Below, one piece after another: positions 25,830-34,060 of a stretch of DNA of 64,000 bases (positions are counted from its first letter, which is position 1; each line of letters starts with the position of its first letter). Source of the stretch: Nocardioides salarius (lineage in GTDB: Bacteria; Actinomycetota; Actinomycetes; Propionibacteriales; Nocardioidaceae); contig NZ_JAFBBZ010000001.1 in assembly GCF_016907435.1 (NCBI RefSeq), positions 2,232,001-2,296,000 of the forward strand. The letters are read 5' to 3'. The translations under genes were made by a program, and so were the position numbers. Under the pieces are notes generated by a model, which did not search any database, was not told the origin of the DNA, and was given only the letters and a program-made list of their open reading frames with translations.

Positions 25830-27452
25830 GTGACCCACGACACCGCTGCTCCCCACGGCTCCCCGTCCACCGGTGCGCACCCGCGCGAGATGCACCCGCA
25901 GCGCTGGGGCGACCCGGCCGCCGCGACCGCGCTCCCCGAGGCCGCCCGCGGGCTCGTCGAGCTCGCCTTCGGCCTGCACGAGACGCCCGCCGCCGCCGAG
26001 GTCGAGCTGCCCCCGGTGGGCCTCGGCGACGACGTGCTGGCGGCGCTGGCCGACGTGGTCGGGCCCGACCACGTGCACGTCGACGACGCCTCGCGCCGGC
26101 TGCGCACCCGGGGCAAGTCGACCCCCGACCTGCTGCGCGCCCGCGCCGGCGACCTGGCCGACGCCCCCGACGCGGTGGTGCGCCCGGGCAGCCACGACGA
26201 GGTCGCGGGCGTCCTCGCCCTCGCCGTCGAGCACCACCTGGCGGTCGTTCCCTTCGGCGGCGGCACCTGCGTCACCGGTGGCCTGGCCGCGCGTCGTGAC
26301 GGCTTCGCCGGCCTGGTCTCGCTCGACCTGGTCCGCCTCGACGCGCTGCTCGAGGTCGACGAGGTCTCGATGACCGCCACCCTCGAGCCCGGCCTGCGCG
26401 GCCCCGAGGCCGAGGCGCTGCTCGCCGAGCACGGGCTCTGCCTGGGCCACTACCCGCAGTCCTTCGAGCACGCCTCGATCGGCGGCTTCGCCGCGACCCG
26501 TTCCTCGGGCCAGTCGAGCGCCGGCTACGGCCGCTTCGACCAGATGGTCGTCGGCCTGCGGGTGGCCACCCCGCGCGGGGAGTGGCGGCTCGGCTCGTCG
26601 CCCGCCAACGCCGCCGGCCCCGACCTGCGCCAGCTGGTGCTGGGCTCCGAGGGCGCCTTCGGCGTGATCACCGCGGTCACCGTGCGGGTGCGCCGGCTGC
26701 CCGAGGTGAAGGTCTACGAGGGCTGGCGCTGGGGCTCCTTCGTCGAGGGCGCCGCCGCGATGCGCACGCTGGCCCAGTCGGGCACGCTGCCCACGGTGCT
26801 GCGGCTCTCCGACGAGGCCGAGACCGGGCTCAACCTGGCTCGCCCCGACGCCATCGGCGAGGAGTCCACCGGCTGCCTGATGATCGTGGGCCACGAGGGC
26901 ACGCCCGCCCAGGTCGAGTCCCGCCGCGCCGCCGTCACCGAGGTGCTCACCGGCCTCGGCGGCACCCCGCTGGGCGAGGAGCCGGGCGCGTCGTGGGCCC
27001 ACGGCCGCTTCCACGCGCCGTACCTGCGCGACTCGATGCTCGACGTGGGCGTGCTGGTCGAGACCCTCGAGACCGCCACCTTCTGGTCGAAGGTCGACGC
27101 GCTGTACGCCGACGTGCGCGGCGCCCTGGAGCGCGAGCTCGGCGTCGAGGGCGGCTCGGCGATCGTGCTGTGCCACATCTCCCACGTCTACGAGACCGGC
27201 TGCTCGCTCTACTTCACCGTGGCGACCAGCGCGGGTGAGGCGCCGATCGAGCGCTGGGGCCGGGCCAAGGCCGCCGCCAACGACGCGATCGTCGCCGACG
27301 GCGCCACCATCAGCCACCACCACGCCGTCGGCACCGACCACCGGCCGTGGCTGGGCGCCGAGATCGGCGACCTGGGTGCCTCGGTGCTACGCGCGGTCAA
27401 GGCCGACCTCGACCCCACCGGCGTGCTCAACCCCGGGGTGCTGGTCCCGTGA
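25830..27452 (+). CDS. FAD-binding oxidase, alkyldihydroxyacetonephosphate synthase-like
   Basis: 540 aa VAO/PCMH flavoprotein. The FAD-binding motif is VVPFGGGTCVTGGL (~138-151); YPQSFEHASIGGFAATRSSG (~208-227) is the hallmark stretch of alkyl-DHAP synthases (AgpS), which exchange the acyl of acyl-DHAP for a fatty alcohol in ether-lipid synthesis. The C-terminal HHHAVGTDHRPWL contains the conserved His cluster. It is equivalent in position to Rv2251. It overlaps the kinase by GTGA. AgpS-like chemistry is likely but unproven; a D-2-hydroxyacid or glycerophosphate oxidase is the alternative. Confidence 0.85.
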   Translation: MTHDTAAPHGSPSTGAHPREMHPQRWGDPAAATALPEAARGLVELAFGLHETPAAAEVELPPVGLGDDVLAALADVVGPDHVHVDDASRRLRTRGKSTPDLLRARAGDLADAPDAVVRPGSHDEVAGVLALAVEHHLAVVPFGGGTCVTGGLAARRDGFAGLVSLDLVRLDALLEVDEVSMTATLEPGLRGPEAEALLAEHGLCLGHYPQSFEHASIGGFAATRSSGQSSAGYGRFDQMVVGLRVATPRGEWRLGSSPANAAGPDLRQLVLGSEGAFGVITAVTVRVRRLPEVKVYEGWRWGSFVEGAAAMRTLAQSGTLPTVLRLSDEAETGLNLARPDAIGEESTGCLMIVGHEGTPAQVESRRAAVTEVLTGLGGTPLGEEPGASWAHGRFHAPYLRDSMLDVGVLVETLETATFWSKVDALYADVRGALERELGVEGGSAIVLCHISHVYETGCSLYFTVATSAGEAPIERWGRAKAAANDAIVADGATISHHHAVGTDHRPWLGAEIGDLGASVLRAVKADLDPTGVLNPGVLVP

Positions 27453-28366
27453 GCGCCCCCGATCGCACCTTCACGTTCCTGGTCAACCCCGCCTCCGGAG
27501 GTGGCGCGGCGCCCGAGGCCGTGGTGCCGGTCGCGCGGCTGCTGCGCGAGGCGGGCGCCTCGGTCGAGGTGACCTACTCGCCGGGCCCGCGGGCCACCGA
27601 CGACCTCGTGCGGGCCGCCGTCGGGCGCGGCGACGTCGTGGTCTCGGTCGGCGGCGACGGCATGCTCTCCCACCTCGCCGGCGCGGTCTCGACCGCCGGT
27701 GGCGTCCTGGGGGTGCTGCCGGCCGGCCGCGGCAACGACTTCGCGCGGATGCTGGGGCTGGCCTCCGAGCCGGCCGCGGTCGCCGAGCACCTGCTGCACG
27801 CGCCGGTGCGCGAGGTCGACCTGCTGGCCTGGACCCTCCCCGGCGGGCCGAGCCGGCTGGTGGCCGGGTCCGTCTACTCCGGCATCGACGCCCGTGCCGC
27901 GGCGATGGTCGACCGGATGCGCTGGACCCCGCAGAAGCTGCAGTACCCGCTGGCCGCGGTCCGCGCGATCGCGACGTACCGGCCTGGCCGGTTCCGGGTG
28001 GCGGTCGACGGCGACGCGCGCCAGTACGCCGCCGGGCTGGTCGTGGTGGCCGGCTCCGCCTACTACGGCAAGGGCATGAAGGTCGCCCCCGGCGCGGTCG
28101 TCGACGACGCCCTGCTCGACGTCGTGGTGGTCGAGGCCGCCTCGCGGACCGCGCTGGTGCGCTCGTTCCCCAAGATCTACGACGGCTCCCACGTCGACCT
28201 GCCCCAGGTCACGGTGCTGCGCGGCGCCCGCGTCGAGCTCAACGCCGACGGCCGCACCCCGCTCCCGGTGGGCGGCGACGGCGAGCCGCTCGGCGAGCTG
28301 CCGGGCCTCGGCCGGGCGCCCGCCGTGGTGGAGGTGCGCCCCGGCGCGCTGCGGGTGATCGGCTGA
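27449..28366 (+). CDS. Diacylglycerol kinase-type lipid kinase
   Basis: 305 aa DAGK-catalytic (DagK/YegS) fold. Motifs: LVNPASGGG (~11-19), VVSVGGDGMLSHL (~65-77, GGDG nucleotide loop) and LPAGRGNDFARMLG (~91-104). It phosphorylates diacylglycerol or a related lipid with ATP. It is equivalent to Rv2252, reported as a DAG kinase linked to phosphatidylinositol-mannoside synthesis. Starts at GTG 27449 overlapping the flavoprotein stop, so the two are coupled; a strong terminator follows. Confidence 0.9.
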   Translation: MSAPDRTFTFLVNPASGGGAAPEAVVPVARLLREAGASVEVTYSPGPRATDDLVRAAVGRGDVVVSVGGDGMLSHLAGAVSTAGGVLGVLPAGRGNDFARMLGLASEPAAVAEHLLHAPVREVDLLAWTLPGGPSRLVAGSVYSGIDARAAAMVDRMRWTPQKLQYPLAAVRAIATYRPGRFRVAVDGDARQYAAGLVVVAGSAYYGKGMKVAPGAVVDDALLDVVVVEAASRTALVRSFPKIYDGSHVDLPQVTVLRGARVELNADGRTPLPVGGDGEPLGELPGLGRAPAVVEVRPGALRVIG

Positions 28367-28371
28367 CAGCG

Positions 28372-28407
28372 CTTTGCAGAGGGGCACGCGTGTGCCCCTC
28401 TGCAAAG
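28372..28407. terminator. 16-bp perfect hairpin between convergent genes
   Basis: CTTTGCAGAGGGGCAC pairs exactly with GTGCCCCTCTGCAAAG around GCGT. It lies 5 bases after the kinase stop and 7 before the stop of the leftward gene, and should terminate both. Confidence 0.85.
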
Positions 28408-28414
28408 GCGCGGG

Positions 28415-29059
28415 TCACCCCTCGCCAGTGAGGGTGCGGGCCAGCCGCTGTGCAGCGCGGCGTACGACGTCGGCGTCGTCGGGGTCGTCGCCGCCGGCGG
28501 CCCGCTCGGGCACCAGGCCCGCGGCCAGGGCGGCGGGCCGGGTCAGCCAGGCCCAGGCCCGCCAGCCGTCCATGCCGGCGCCGAGCAGCGGCTCGAGGAG
28601 GGGGGCGAGCTCGGGCCGCGGCTCGCCGGCGGCGTCGAGCTGGAAGGCGGGCACCATCGCGCCGGTCGGGCCGGTGACGACGAGCAGCCGGTGCTGCCCG
28701 GCCGCCTTGTGCACCGCGAAGCGGGTGCGCTCGGCCGTCGAGCCCCGCAGCCGGGCCAGCGACTCGTAGGTGTGCCAGGGGCTGGTCAGCAGCTCGTCGT
28801 GCACCCGCGCCTGCTGGGCGATCTGCAGCAGCGGCACGGGCACGGCGTGACCGGGGTCGCTGCCCTCCTGGTGCAGCACCGCGTCGAGCTCGGCGACCTG
28901 GTCGTCGCTCAGCTCGGCGCCGGTGCCCGGGTCGGTCCACACCGCGCGGCCCGCGGCGTCGCGCGTCATCGTCGGCAGGCCGGCCTCGCCGAGGTGGTCG
29001 ACCAGGCCGAGCTGCTCGAGCCAGGCCGCCAGCCGCTCACGGGTGCCGTCGGGTTCCAT
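28415..29059 (-). CDS. Uncharacterised protein, possible DUF2384/MbcA-like C-terminus
   Basis: 214 aa. The central part ESLARLRGSTAERTRFAVHKA (~113-133 in part) and LLVVTGPTGAMVPAFQLDAAG lead to a segment PLLGAGMDGWRAWAWLTRPAALAAG whose WxAWxWL--P pattern resembles the toxin-binding region of Xre/MbcA/ParS-type antitoxins. No adjacent RES-type toxin is visible: the neighbours are a lipid kinase and a small membrane protein. Start ATG 29059 with CAGGCT six bases upstream. The family link is tentative. Confidence 0.6.
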   Translation of the reverse strand: MEPDGTRERLAAWLEQLGLVDHLGEAGLPTMTRDAAGRAVWTDPGTGAELSDDQVAELDAVLHQEGSDPGHAVPVPLLQIAQQARVHDELLTSPWHTYESLARLRGSTAERTRFAVHKAAGQHRLLVVTGPTGAMVPAFQLDAAGEPRPELAPLLEPLLGAGMDGWRAWAWLTRPAALAAGLVPERAAGGDDPDDADVVRRAAQRLARTLTGEG

Positions 29060-29119
29060 GGGTCCAGCCTGCCGCAGCGCCCGCGGTCGGGGCGCGGCGG
29101 GCGGCGCGGCCCTCGTCAC

Positions 29120-29125
29120 TACAGT
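29120..29125 (+). promoter_or_regulatory. Predicted -10 box, leaderless small membrane protein
   Basis: TACAGT, seven bases before GTG 29133, in the divergent gap. Confidence 0.4.
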
Positions 29126-29132
29126 GGCCGGT

Positions 29133-29426
29133 GTGAGCGAGCCCGCGCAGACCTCCGGGCGTCCGCAGACCCGGCCGGGCCGGTTGGCGCGGCGGGGCGG
29201 CTGGACCATCGCGATCGCCACGGCGGCCTCGCTGCTGCTGGTGCGGCTCACCGGCGACCTGGCGGCACCGGGCATGGTGCTCGTCGCCGGGCTGGTGTGG
29301 GGCGGCTTCCTGCTGCTCGTGGCCCTGGCCACCCACCTCGGCGGGCTCGGCGAGGAGGACCTGCGCCAGGAGCGTCGACCGGGGCAGAGCGGCCCCGGGC
29401 CCCTCGGCCCGGGCCCCCTCGGCTGA
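29133..29426 (+). CDS. Small membrane protein with two helices (97 aa)
   Basis: 97 aa. A basic, Arg-rich N-terminus (~1-28) precedes two hydrophobic segments (~32-45 and ~50-70, GMVLVAGLVWGGFLLLVALA) and a Gly/Pro tail (PGPLGPGPLG). No family recognised. Start GTG 29133 is chosen over GTG 29131, which is in a different frame, and because the TACAGT box is seven bases away. It is divergent from the 214-aa gene. Confidence 0.6.
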   Translation: MSEPAQTSGRPQTRPGRLARRGGWTIAIATAASLLLVRLTGDLAAPGMVLVAGLVWGGFLLLVALATHLGGLGEEDLRQERRPGQSGPGPLGPGPLG

Positions 29427-29527
29427 GCGTGGTCCAGACCTCGTCGCGCCCGGGGTGACCCGGCGGGCACCGGCTCGTTGGTCAGCTCGAACCCAGGGGG
29501 CGGCCGCTGCCCTCCCGGGCGCCGACA

Positions 29528-29568
29528 CGCCGTGACCCCGTCGACCGAGGACCGACGGGGTCGCGGCG
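29528..29568 (+). terminator. 16-bp stem-loop in the 29427-29671 gap
   Basis: Core GACCCCGTCG (29534-29543) pairs with CGACGGGGTC (29553-29562), extended outward to 16 pairs with one G-U, around a 9-base loop. It probably ends the 97-aa gene. The rest of this 245-base gap holds no ORF with coding character and no tRNA. Confidence 0.65.
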
Positions 29569-29671
29569 CGTCACCGGCAAGGGGTCTAGACCGTCGACGG
29601 GCCGCGAGTCACTCCTCGGGTGGACGTGCGTTGGACCTGTACCTGGTCCCCCACCGGAAGCGAGCCCCGCC

Positions 29672-30889
29672 ATGTCCCCCCTGTCCTCCCGAAGGTCGCG
29701 CACCCGGTCCACAGCGGTCGCCACCGCCGTGGGCACCGCGCTCGTCGGTCTCCCCGTGCTGGCGGTGGTCTCCGCCGTCGGCGGACCCGCCGGCCCGGCC
29801 CAGGCGCAGAGCGCCTGCTCCTTCGACGCGCGCTTCACCGACCCCGCCGGCGACGTCAACGACCTGCTGATCCTGCCGGTGGATCCGGCTCTCGACCCCG
29901 ACGGCCTCGACCTGCGCGAGGCGTGGGTGAGCACCAACGCCACCGACGACGCGATCACCTTCCACATCAAGGTCACCGACCTGTCGGTGCTCAGCGGAGG
30001 CCTGCGGGGCACCAGCGAGCTCTTCCGCTGGGCGTTCGTCCTGGGTGGCCAGGACTACGTCGTCGAGGCCGACCGGCCGCTGCTGCAGCCGGAGGTGCCG
30101 ATCGAGGCGCCCGGCACCTACACGCTGACCGACGGGTCGGGCACGACGCTCAAGACGGGCCTGGCCGGCAGCTTCGACCCGGCCCTCGACCTGGTCACGG
30201 TGACACTCGCCGCGAGCGACCTGACGACGGCCAGCCCGGCCCAGGACGCGTTCGTGGTCGGCGACGTGCTGAGCGGCTTCTCGATCACCTCTCTGCGCTC
30301 CCTGCTCATCACCGACGACGTGGCCGACCGCGCGACCAGCCCGTGCACCTACCGGATCGGCGACAAGACGCCCTCGCCCGACCCGACCGCCACGGTGACC
30401 GCCACCGCGACCACCACCGCCACCACGACGGCCACGGCGACGGCCACGGCGACGACCACCGTCACCAGCCAGCCCACCGCCACCGCGACCACCACGGTGA
30501 CCAGCCAACCGACCGCCACGGCCACGGCCACCACGACGGCGACCACGACGGCCACCGCGACGGCCACCGCGACCGCCACGGAGACGGTCACCACCGGACC
30601 GGGCAACCGGGTGCCGCAGGTCAAGCGGATCGCCGCCAAGCCGTTGCAGGGCCAGGGCAAGGCCCGTGTCAAGTCGCCGATCCGGTTCCGCGTCAAGGCG
30701 ACCGACCCCGACGGTGACCCGCTCACCTACCGCTGGGACTTCGGCGACGGCAACAAGGGCCGAGGCATCCGGGCGATCAACCGCTACGACTTCCGCGGCC
30801 AGTACCGGATCATCCTCAAGGTCAACGACGGCACCGAGACCGTCAAGACGCGCTTCATGATCAAGATCGGCAAGCCGAAGAAGCGCTGA
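29672..30889 (+). CDS. Secreted protein with Thr/Ala-rich linker and PKD domain
   Basis: 405 aa. Residues 1-46 are a Sec signal peptide (Arg-rich start, VGTALVGLPVLAVVSAV core, cleavage after AQA). An uncharacterised beta-rich domain covers ~47-235, then a low-complexity Thr/Ala/Val linker (~240-310) made of TAT and TTT steps with two VTSQPTATAT motifs. A C-terminal PKD domain (~315-405) carries DPDGDPLTYRWDFGDG, the classic PKD core. There is no LPXTG anchor. PKD domains mediate surface or polysaccharide interactions; the linker looks like a stalk suited to glycosylation (inference). Confidence 0.85.
   Translation: MSPLSSRRSRTRSTAVATAVGTALVGLPVLAVVSAVGGPAGPAQAQSACSFDARFTDPAGDVNDLLILPVDPALDPDGLDLREAWVSTNATDDAITFHIKVTDLSVLSGGLRGTSELFRWAFVLGGQDYVVEADRPLLQPEVPIEAPGTYTLTDGSGTTLKTGLAGSFDPALDLVTVTLAASDLTTASPAQDAFVVGDVLSGFSITSLRSLLITDDVADRATSPCTYRIGDKTPSPDPTATVTATATTTATTTATATATATTTVTSQPTATATTTVTSQPTATATATTTATTTATATATATATETVTTGPGNRVPQVKRIAAKPLQGQGKARVKSPIRFRVKATDPDGDPLTYRWDFGDGNKGRGIRAINRYDFRGQYRIILKVNDGTETVKTRFMIKIGKPKKR
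30381..30596 (+). repeat. Degenerate ACC/GCC/ACG triplet tract coding a Thr/Ala linker
   Basis: About 215 bases built almost wholly from CCACC, CGACC and CGACGGCC steps, with two imperfect copies of a block coding VTSQPTATAT (about 30463-30495 and 30496-30525). Length variation by slippage is likely. Confidence 0.75.
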
Positions 30890-30918
30890 GCGCTACCCCT
30901 CGAGCCGGTCCTCCGGGC

Positions 30919-31596
30919 TCAGGACGTGAAGGTCCACACCAGCAGCTGGGTGTCGACCGCCGCGACCACCGGGTGGGCCGGCTCGTCGGTGGCGCAGATC
31001 GAGTCGCCGACCGCCAGCGGCTCGGCGAGCGAGAAGCGCAGCAGCGCGCCCCGCACCACGTAGACGTGCACCCGTGGCGCGACGGGCAGCTCGAGGGTGT
31101 CGCCGCCCCGCAGCTGCGCCACCGCCAGGCTCGCCCCGTCGACGCCGACGCCCAGGGGCGCGGGCACCAGCCCGCGCGCACCCGGGTCGACCGCCGCGAC
31201 GGCGTACGACGGGTCGGTGCCGGTGGCGTCGGGGCGCAGCCAGGTCTGCACCCACCGGGTCGGGCCGGCCCCCTCGACGGCGGTCTCGGAGTGACGCACC
31301 CCGCTGCCTGCCGAGAGCACCGCCAGCGAGCCGGCGGGCACCACCTCCTCGCGCCCCGCGTCGTCGACGTGGCGCACCGCGCCCGAGACCACCCAGGTGA
31401 CGATCTCGAGGTCGCTGTGGGCGTGCTCCTCGAAGCCCTGCCCGCCGCGCACGACGTGGTCGTCGTGGCAGACCATCGGCCCGAACGAGAGCCGCTCGGG
31501 GTCGTAGTGCTCGCCGAACGAGAAGGCGTGCCGGGTCAGTCGCCCGGGCACCCGGGTCAAGAAGCGGGTGTTCCCCCGACGGATCTCCACGGTCAC
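30919..31596 (-). CDS. Pirin family protein
   Basis: 225 aa bicupin. The pirin N-terminal domain contains GPMVCHDDHVVRGGQGFEEH and the HAHSDLEIVTWVVSG stretch (~58-73), which supply the His/Glu metal ligands of pirins; a C-terminal cupin half follows. It is probably a cytosolic metal-binding dioxygenase-like protein (quercetinase activity is known for some pirins). Start GTG 31596 with CACAAT six bases upstream, i.e. likely leaderless. It is divergent from the GH1 gene with only 9 bases between start codons. Confidence 0.9.
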   Translation of the reverse strand: MTVEIRRGNTRFLTRVPGRLTRHAFSFGEHYDPERLSFGPMVCHDDHVVRGGQGFEEHAHSDLEIVTWVVSGAVRHVDDAGREEVVPAGSLAVLSAGSGVRHSETAVEGAGPTRWVQTWLRPDATGTDPSYAVAAVDPGARGLVPAPLGVGVDGASLAVAQLRGGDTLELPVAPRVHVYVVRGALLRFSLAEPLAVGDSICATDEPAHPVVAAVDTQLLVWTFTS

Positions 31597-31611
31597 GGCA
31601 TCATTGTGCCG
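31597..31611. promoter_or_regulatory. Overlapping divergent promoters, pirin and GH1
   Basis: Minus strand CACAAT (31603-31608) six bases before the pirin GTG; plus strand CATCAT (31599-31604) seven bases before GTG 31612. The two -10 candidates overlap, so the genes probably compete for polymerase. This spacing would favour GTG 31612 as the GH1 start. Confidence 0.35.
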
Positions 31612-32958
31612 GTGCGAGCCTCCTTTCCCGAGCTGCCGCCGGGTTTCCGGCTCGGCACCGCCACGTCGGCCTTCCAGAGCGAGGGCAGCACCGACGTCGA
31701 CGGCCGGGGTCCCTCGATCTGGGACACCTTCTCGAAGCTGCCGGGCGCCGTCCTCGACGGCACCACCGGTGAGCCGGCCTGCGACTCCTACCGCCGCTAC
31801 CGCGACGACGTCGCGCTGATGGCCCGTCTGGGGGTCGGGGGCCACCGCTTCTCGGTCTCGTGGTCGCGGGTGCTGCCCACCGGGCGCGGGGCGGTCAACG
31901 CCGCCGGCCTCGACTTCTATGACCGGCTCGTCGACGAGATGCTCGCCCAGGGCGTCGCCCCGATGGCCGCGCTCTACCACTGGGACCTGCCGCAGGCCCT
32001 CGAGGACGAGGGCGGGTGGCTCAACCGCGAGACCGTCGAGGCGTTCGCCGAGTACGCCGCCGTGGTCGGCGGGCGCCTCGCCGACCGGGTCGAGCACTGG
32101 ATCCCCGTGGTCGAGCCCAACGTCGCCACGATCATGGGCCACGCCACCGGCATGCACGCCCCGGGCCGCGAGATGGGCTTCGACTCGCTCCCGGTCGCCC
32201 ACCACCTGCTGCTGGCCCACGGCCGTGCGGTGGTCGAGCTGCGTGCCGCCGGGGCCTCCTCGGTCGGCTGCGCCAACAACCACGCCCCGATGTGGCCGGT
32301 CAGCGAGGACCCCGCCGACGTGGGTGCCACCAAGCTCTTCGACGCCCTGTGGAACGGGTTGTTCCTGGAGCCGATGCTGCTGGGGCGCTACCCCGTCGAC
32401 CTGGCGCCGCTGGTCGAGGAGGCAGTGCGTCCCGGCGACCTGGCCACGATCCGCCAGCCGCTCGACTTCTACGGGGTCAACTACTACAGCCCGATCAAGA
32501 TCGGAGCGGCGCCCGAGGACTCCCCGATCCCCTTCGAGGTGTGCGAGCTGGTCGGCTACCCGGTCACCGACATCGGGTGGCCGGTGGTGCCCGACTCGCT
32601 GCGCGAGTGGCTGATCACCCTGCGCGCCCGCTACCGCGCGGCGCTGCCGCCGGTGGTCGTCACCGAGTCGGGGGCGGCGTACTCGACGGGGCCCGACGGG
32701 TCGGGGGTGGTCGACGACCAGGAGCGCATCGCCTACCTCGACGCCCACCTGCGCGCCGTCGCCGCGGCCTGCCAGCGCGGGGTCGACGTGCGCGGCTACT
32801 ACGTGTGGTCGCTGCTCGACAGCTTCGAGTGGGTGCACGGCCTCGAGCAGCGCTACGGGCTGGTCCACGTCGACCACCAGACGCAGGCGCGCACCCCCAA
32901 GGCGTCGTTCGAGTGGTACGCCGCGGTGATCGCCGCCCAGACCCGGTCGGTCGGCTGA
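31606..32958 (+). CDS. Glycoside hydrolase family 1 beta-glucosidase-like
   Basis: 450 aa (beta/alpha)8-barrel enzyme cleaving beta-glucosides by retention, cytosolic. Seen: FRLGTATSAFQSEGSTDVDG (~14-33), RFSVSWSRVLPTG (~81-93), YHWDLPQALED (~124-134). The acid/base Glu170 lies in VVEPN and the nucleophile Glu354 in VTESGAAY. Both Glu are present, but the usual NEP and TENG read VEP and TESG. With the secreted GH6 cellulase in this window, cellobiose use is a plausible role. Start GTG 31606 or 31612 (two codons shorter). Confidence 0.92.
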   Translation: MPVRASFPELPPGFRLGTATSAFQSEGSTDVDGRGPSIWDTFSKLPGAVLDGTTGEPACDSYRRYRDDVALMARLGVGGHRFSVSWSRVLPTGRGAVNAAGLDFYDRLVDEMLAQGVAPMAALYHWDLPQALEDEGGWLNRETVEAFAEYAAVVGGRLADRVEHWIPVVEPNVATIMGHATGMHAPGREMGFDSLPVAHHLLLAHGRAVVELRAAGASSVGCANNHAPMWPVSEDPADVGATKLFDALWNGLFLEPMLLGRYPVDLAPLVEEAVRPGDLATIRQPLDFYGVNYYSPIKIGAAPEDSPIPFEVCELVGYPVTDIGWPVVPDSLREWLITLRARYRAALPPVVVTESGAAYSTGPDGSGVVDDQERIAYLDAHLRAVAAACQRGVDVRGYYVWSLLDSFEWVHGLEQRYGLVHVDHQTQARTPKASFEWYAAVIAAQTRSVG

Positions 32959-32973
32959 GCGGCCCGACGTCGT

Positions 32974-32979
32974 TAGTCT
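32974..32979 (+). promoter_or_regulatory. Predicted -10 box, leaderless sulfotransferase gene
   Basis: TAGTCT seven bases before ATG 32987, the same box and spacing as before the gene at 43167. Confidence 0.5.
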
Positions 32980-32986
32980 GAGGTCC

Positions 32987-34060
32987 ATGGTCGACGCGCC
33001 CACCCCCTCGGAGTCCCCTGCCCAGCTCGTCGACCCGGCCCCGCCACAGCGCCGTGTCGTCTTCGTGGTCGGGTCGGGACGCAGCGGCACCAGCACCATG
33101 GCCGGGGCGCTGCAGACCCTCGGCATGACGGTGCCGGCGCCCGAGGTGGCCGCCGACGACACCAACCCCAAGGGGTTCGCGGAGTCGCAGTGGGTCGTCG
33201 ACCTGCACGACGAGCTGCTCGAGCGCACCAACGTCTCGATGGCTGACGCGCGGCCCTCGGCGTGGTTCGACACCGGTCGGCTCAACAACTTCGAGCCGCT
33301 GCGCACCCGGCTGCACACCTGGCTCGAGGAGCAGCTGGTCGCCGGCGGACCCGAGCTGGTCGTCAAGGACCCGCGCCTGGCCTGGTTCCTGGGCCTGTGG
33401 CGCTCCGCGGCGATGCGCAGCGAGGCGGAGGCCGGCTACGTGACGATGCTGCGCCCGGTCACCGAGGTGGTCGGCTCCAAGCAGCGCGTCTACGACGCCC
33501 GCACCAGTGAGGTGCACCGCACCGCCGCCTGGGTCAACATGATGCTCCACGTCGAGCGCAGCACCCGCGGCTCGTCCCGCGCCTTCGTGCGCTACCACGA
33601 CATGCTCGACGACTGGACCGTGCCGGTCTTCGGGCTGGGCCAGCGCTTCGACCTCGACGCCGTGAAGTCGGCCTCGGCCAACGACATCCGCCAGGTCCAC
33701 CAGTTCGTCGACCCCTCCCTGCGGCGCGTGGCGCTGACCTGGGCCGACGTCGACGTGCCGCGCCGGCTGCGCGACATCGCCCAGGAGACCTGGGAGGCCC
33801 TCGACAAGCTGCCCGACGAGGGCGGCGACACCCCCGAGGTGCAGGCCACCCTCGACGAGCTGCGCGCGGCGTACGCCGAGATGTACGACGAGGCGCAGGC
33901 GCTGACCCGCTCGACGGCCGACGCGGCCCGCCGCGAGGGGGCCCGCACCCAGTCGGCGCCGCCGAGCGCCGTCGACCGGGTGCCGCACTCGGTGCGCGCG
34001 ATGGTGCCGCCCTCGGTGCGCCGCGGGCTGCGCAAGGCCGCCGGGCGGGAGCGCGGATGA
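32987..34060 (+). CDS. Sulfotransferase family protein
   Basis: 357 aa. The 5'-phosphosulfate loop is VVGSGRSGTSTMAGAL (~27-42), and VVKDPRLAWFLGLW (~125-138) matches the core strand/helix with the 3'-phosphate region LRPVTEVVGSK (~155-165). It would transfer sulfate from PAPS to a glycan or lipid. The C-terminal ~60 residues form a basic, likely helical tail. It overlaps the glycosyltransferase gene by ATGA, so the two are coupled and probably act on the same surface glycan. The acceptor is unknown. Confidence 0.85.
   Translation: MVDAPTPSESPAQLVDPAPPQRRVVFVVGSGRSGTSTMAGALQTLGMTVPAPEVAADDTNPKGFAESQWVVDLHDELLERTNVSMADARPSAWFDTGRLNNFEPLRTRLHTWLEEQLVAGGPELVVKDPRLAWFLGLWRSAAMRSEAEAGYVTMLRPVTEVVGSKQRVYDARTSEVHRTAAWVNMMLHVERSTRGSSRAFVRYHDMLDDWTVPVFGLGQRFDLDAVKSASANDIRQVHQFVDPSLRRVALTWADVDVPRRLRDIAQETWEALDKLPDEGGDTPEVQATLDELRAAYAEMYDEAQALTRSTADAARREGARTQSAPPSAVDRVPHSVRAMVPPSVRRGLRKAAGRERG

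Noticed and set aside
29427-29671. Possible tRNA or small RNA gene
   Set aside because: No acceptor stem with T-arm sequence could be assembled; only a terminator-type hairpin is convincing.
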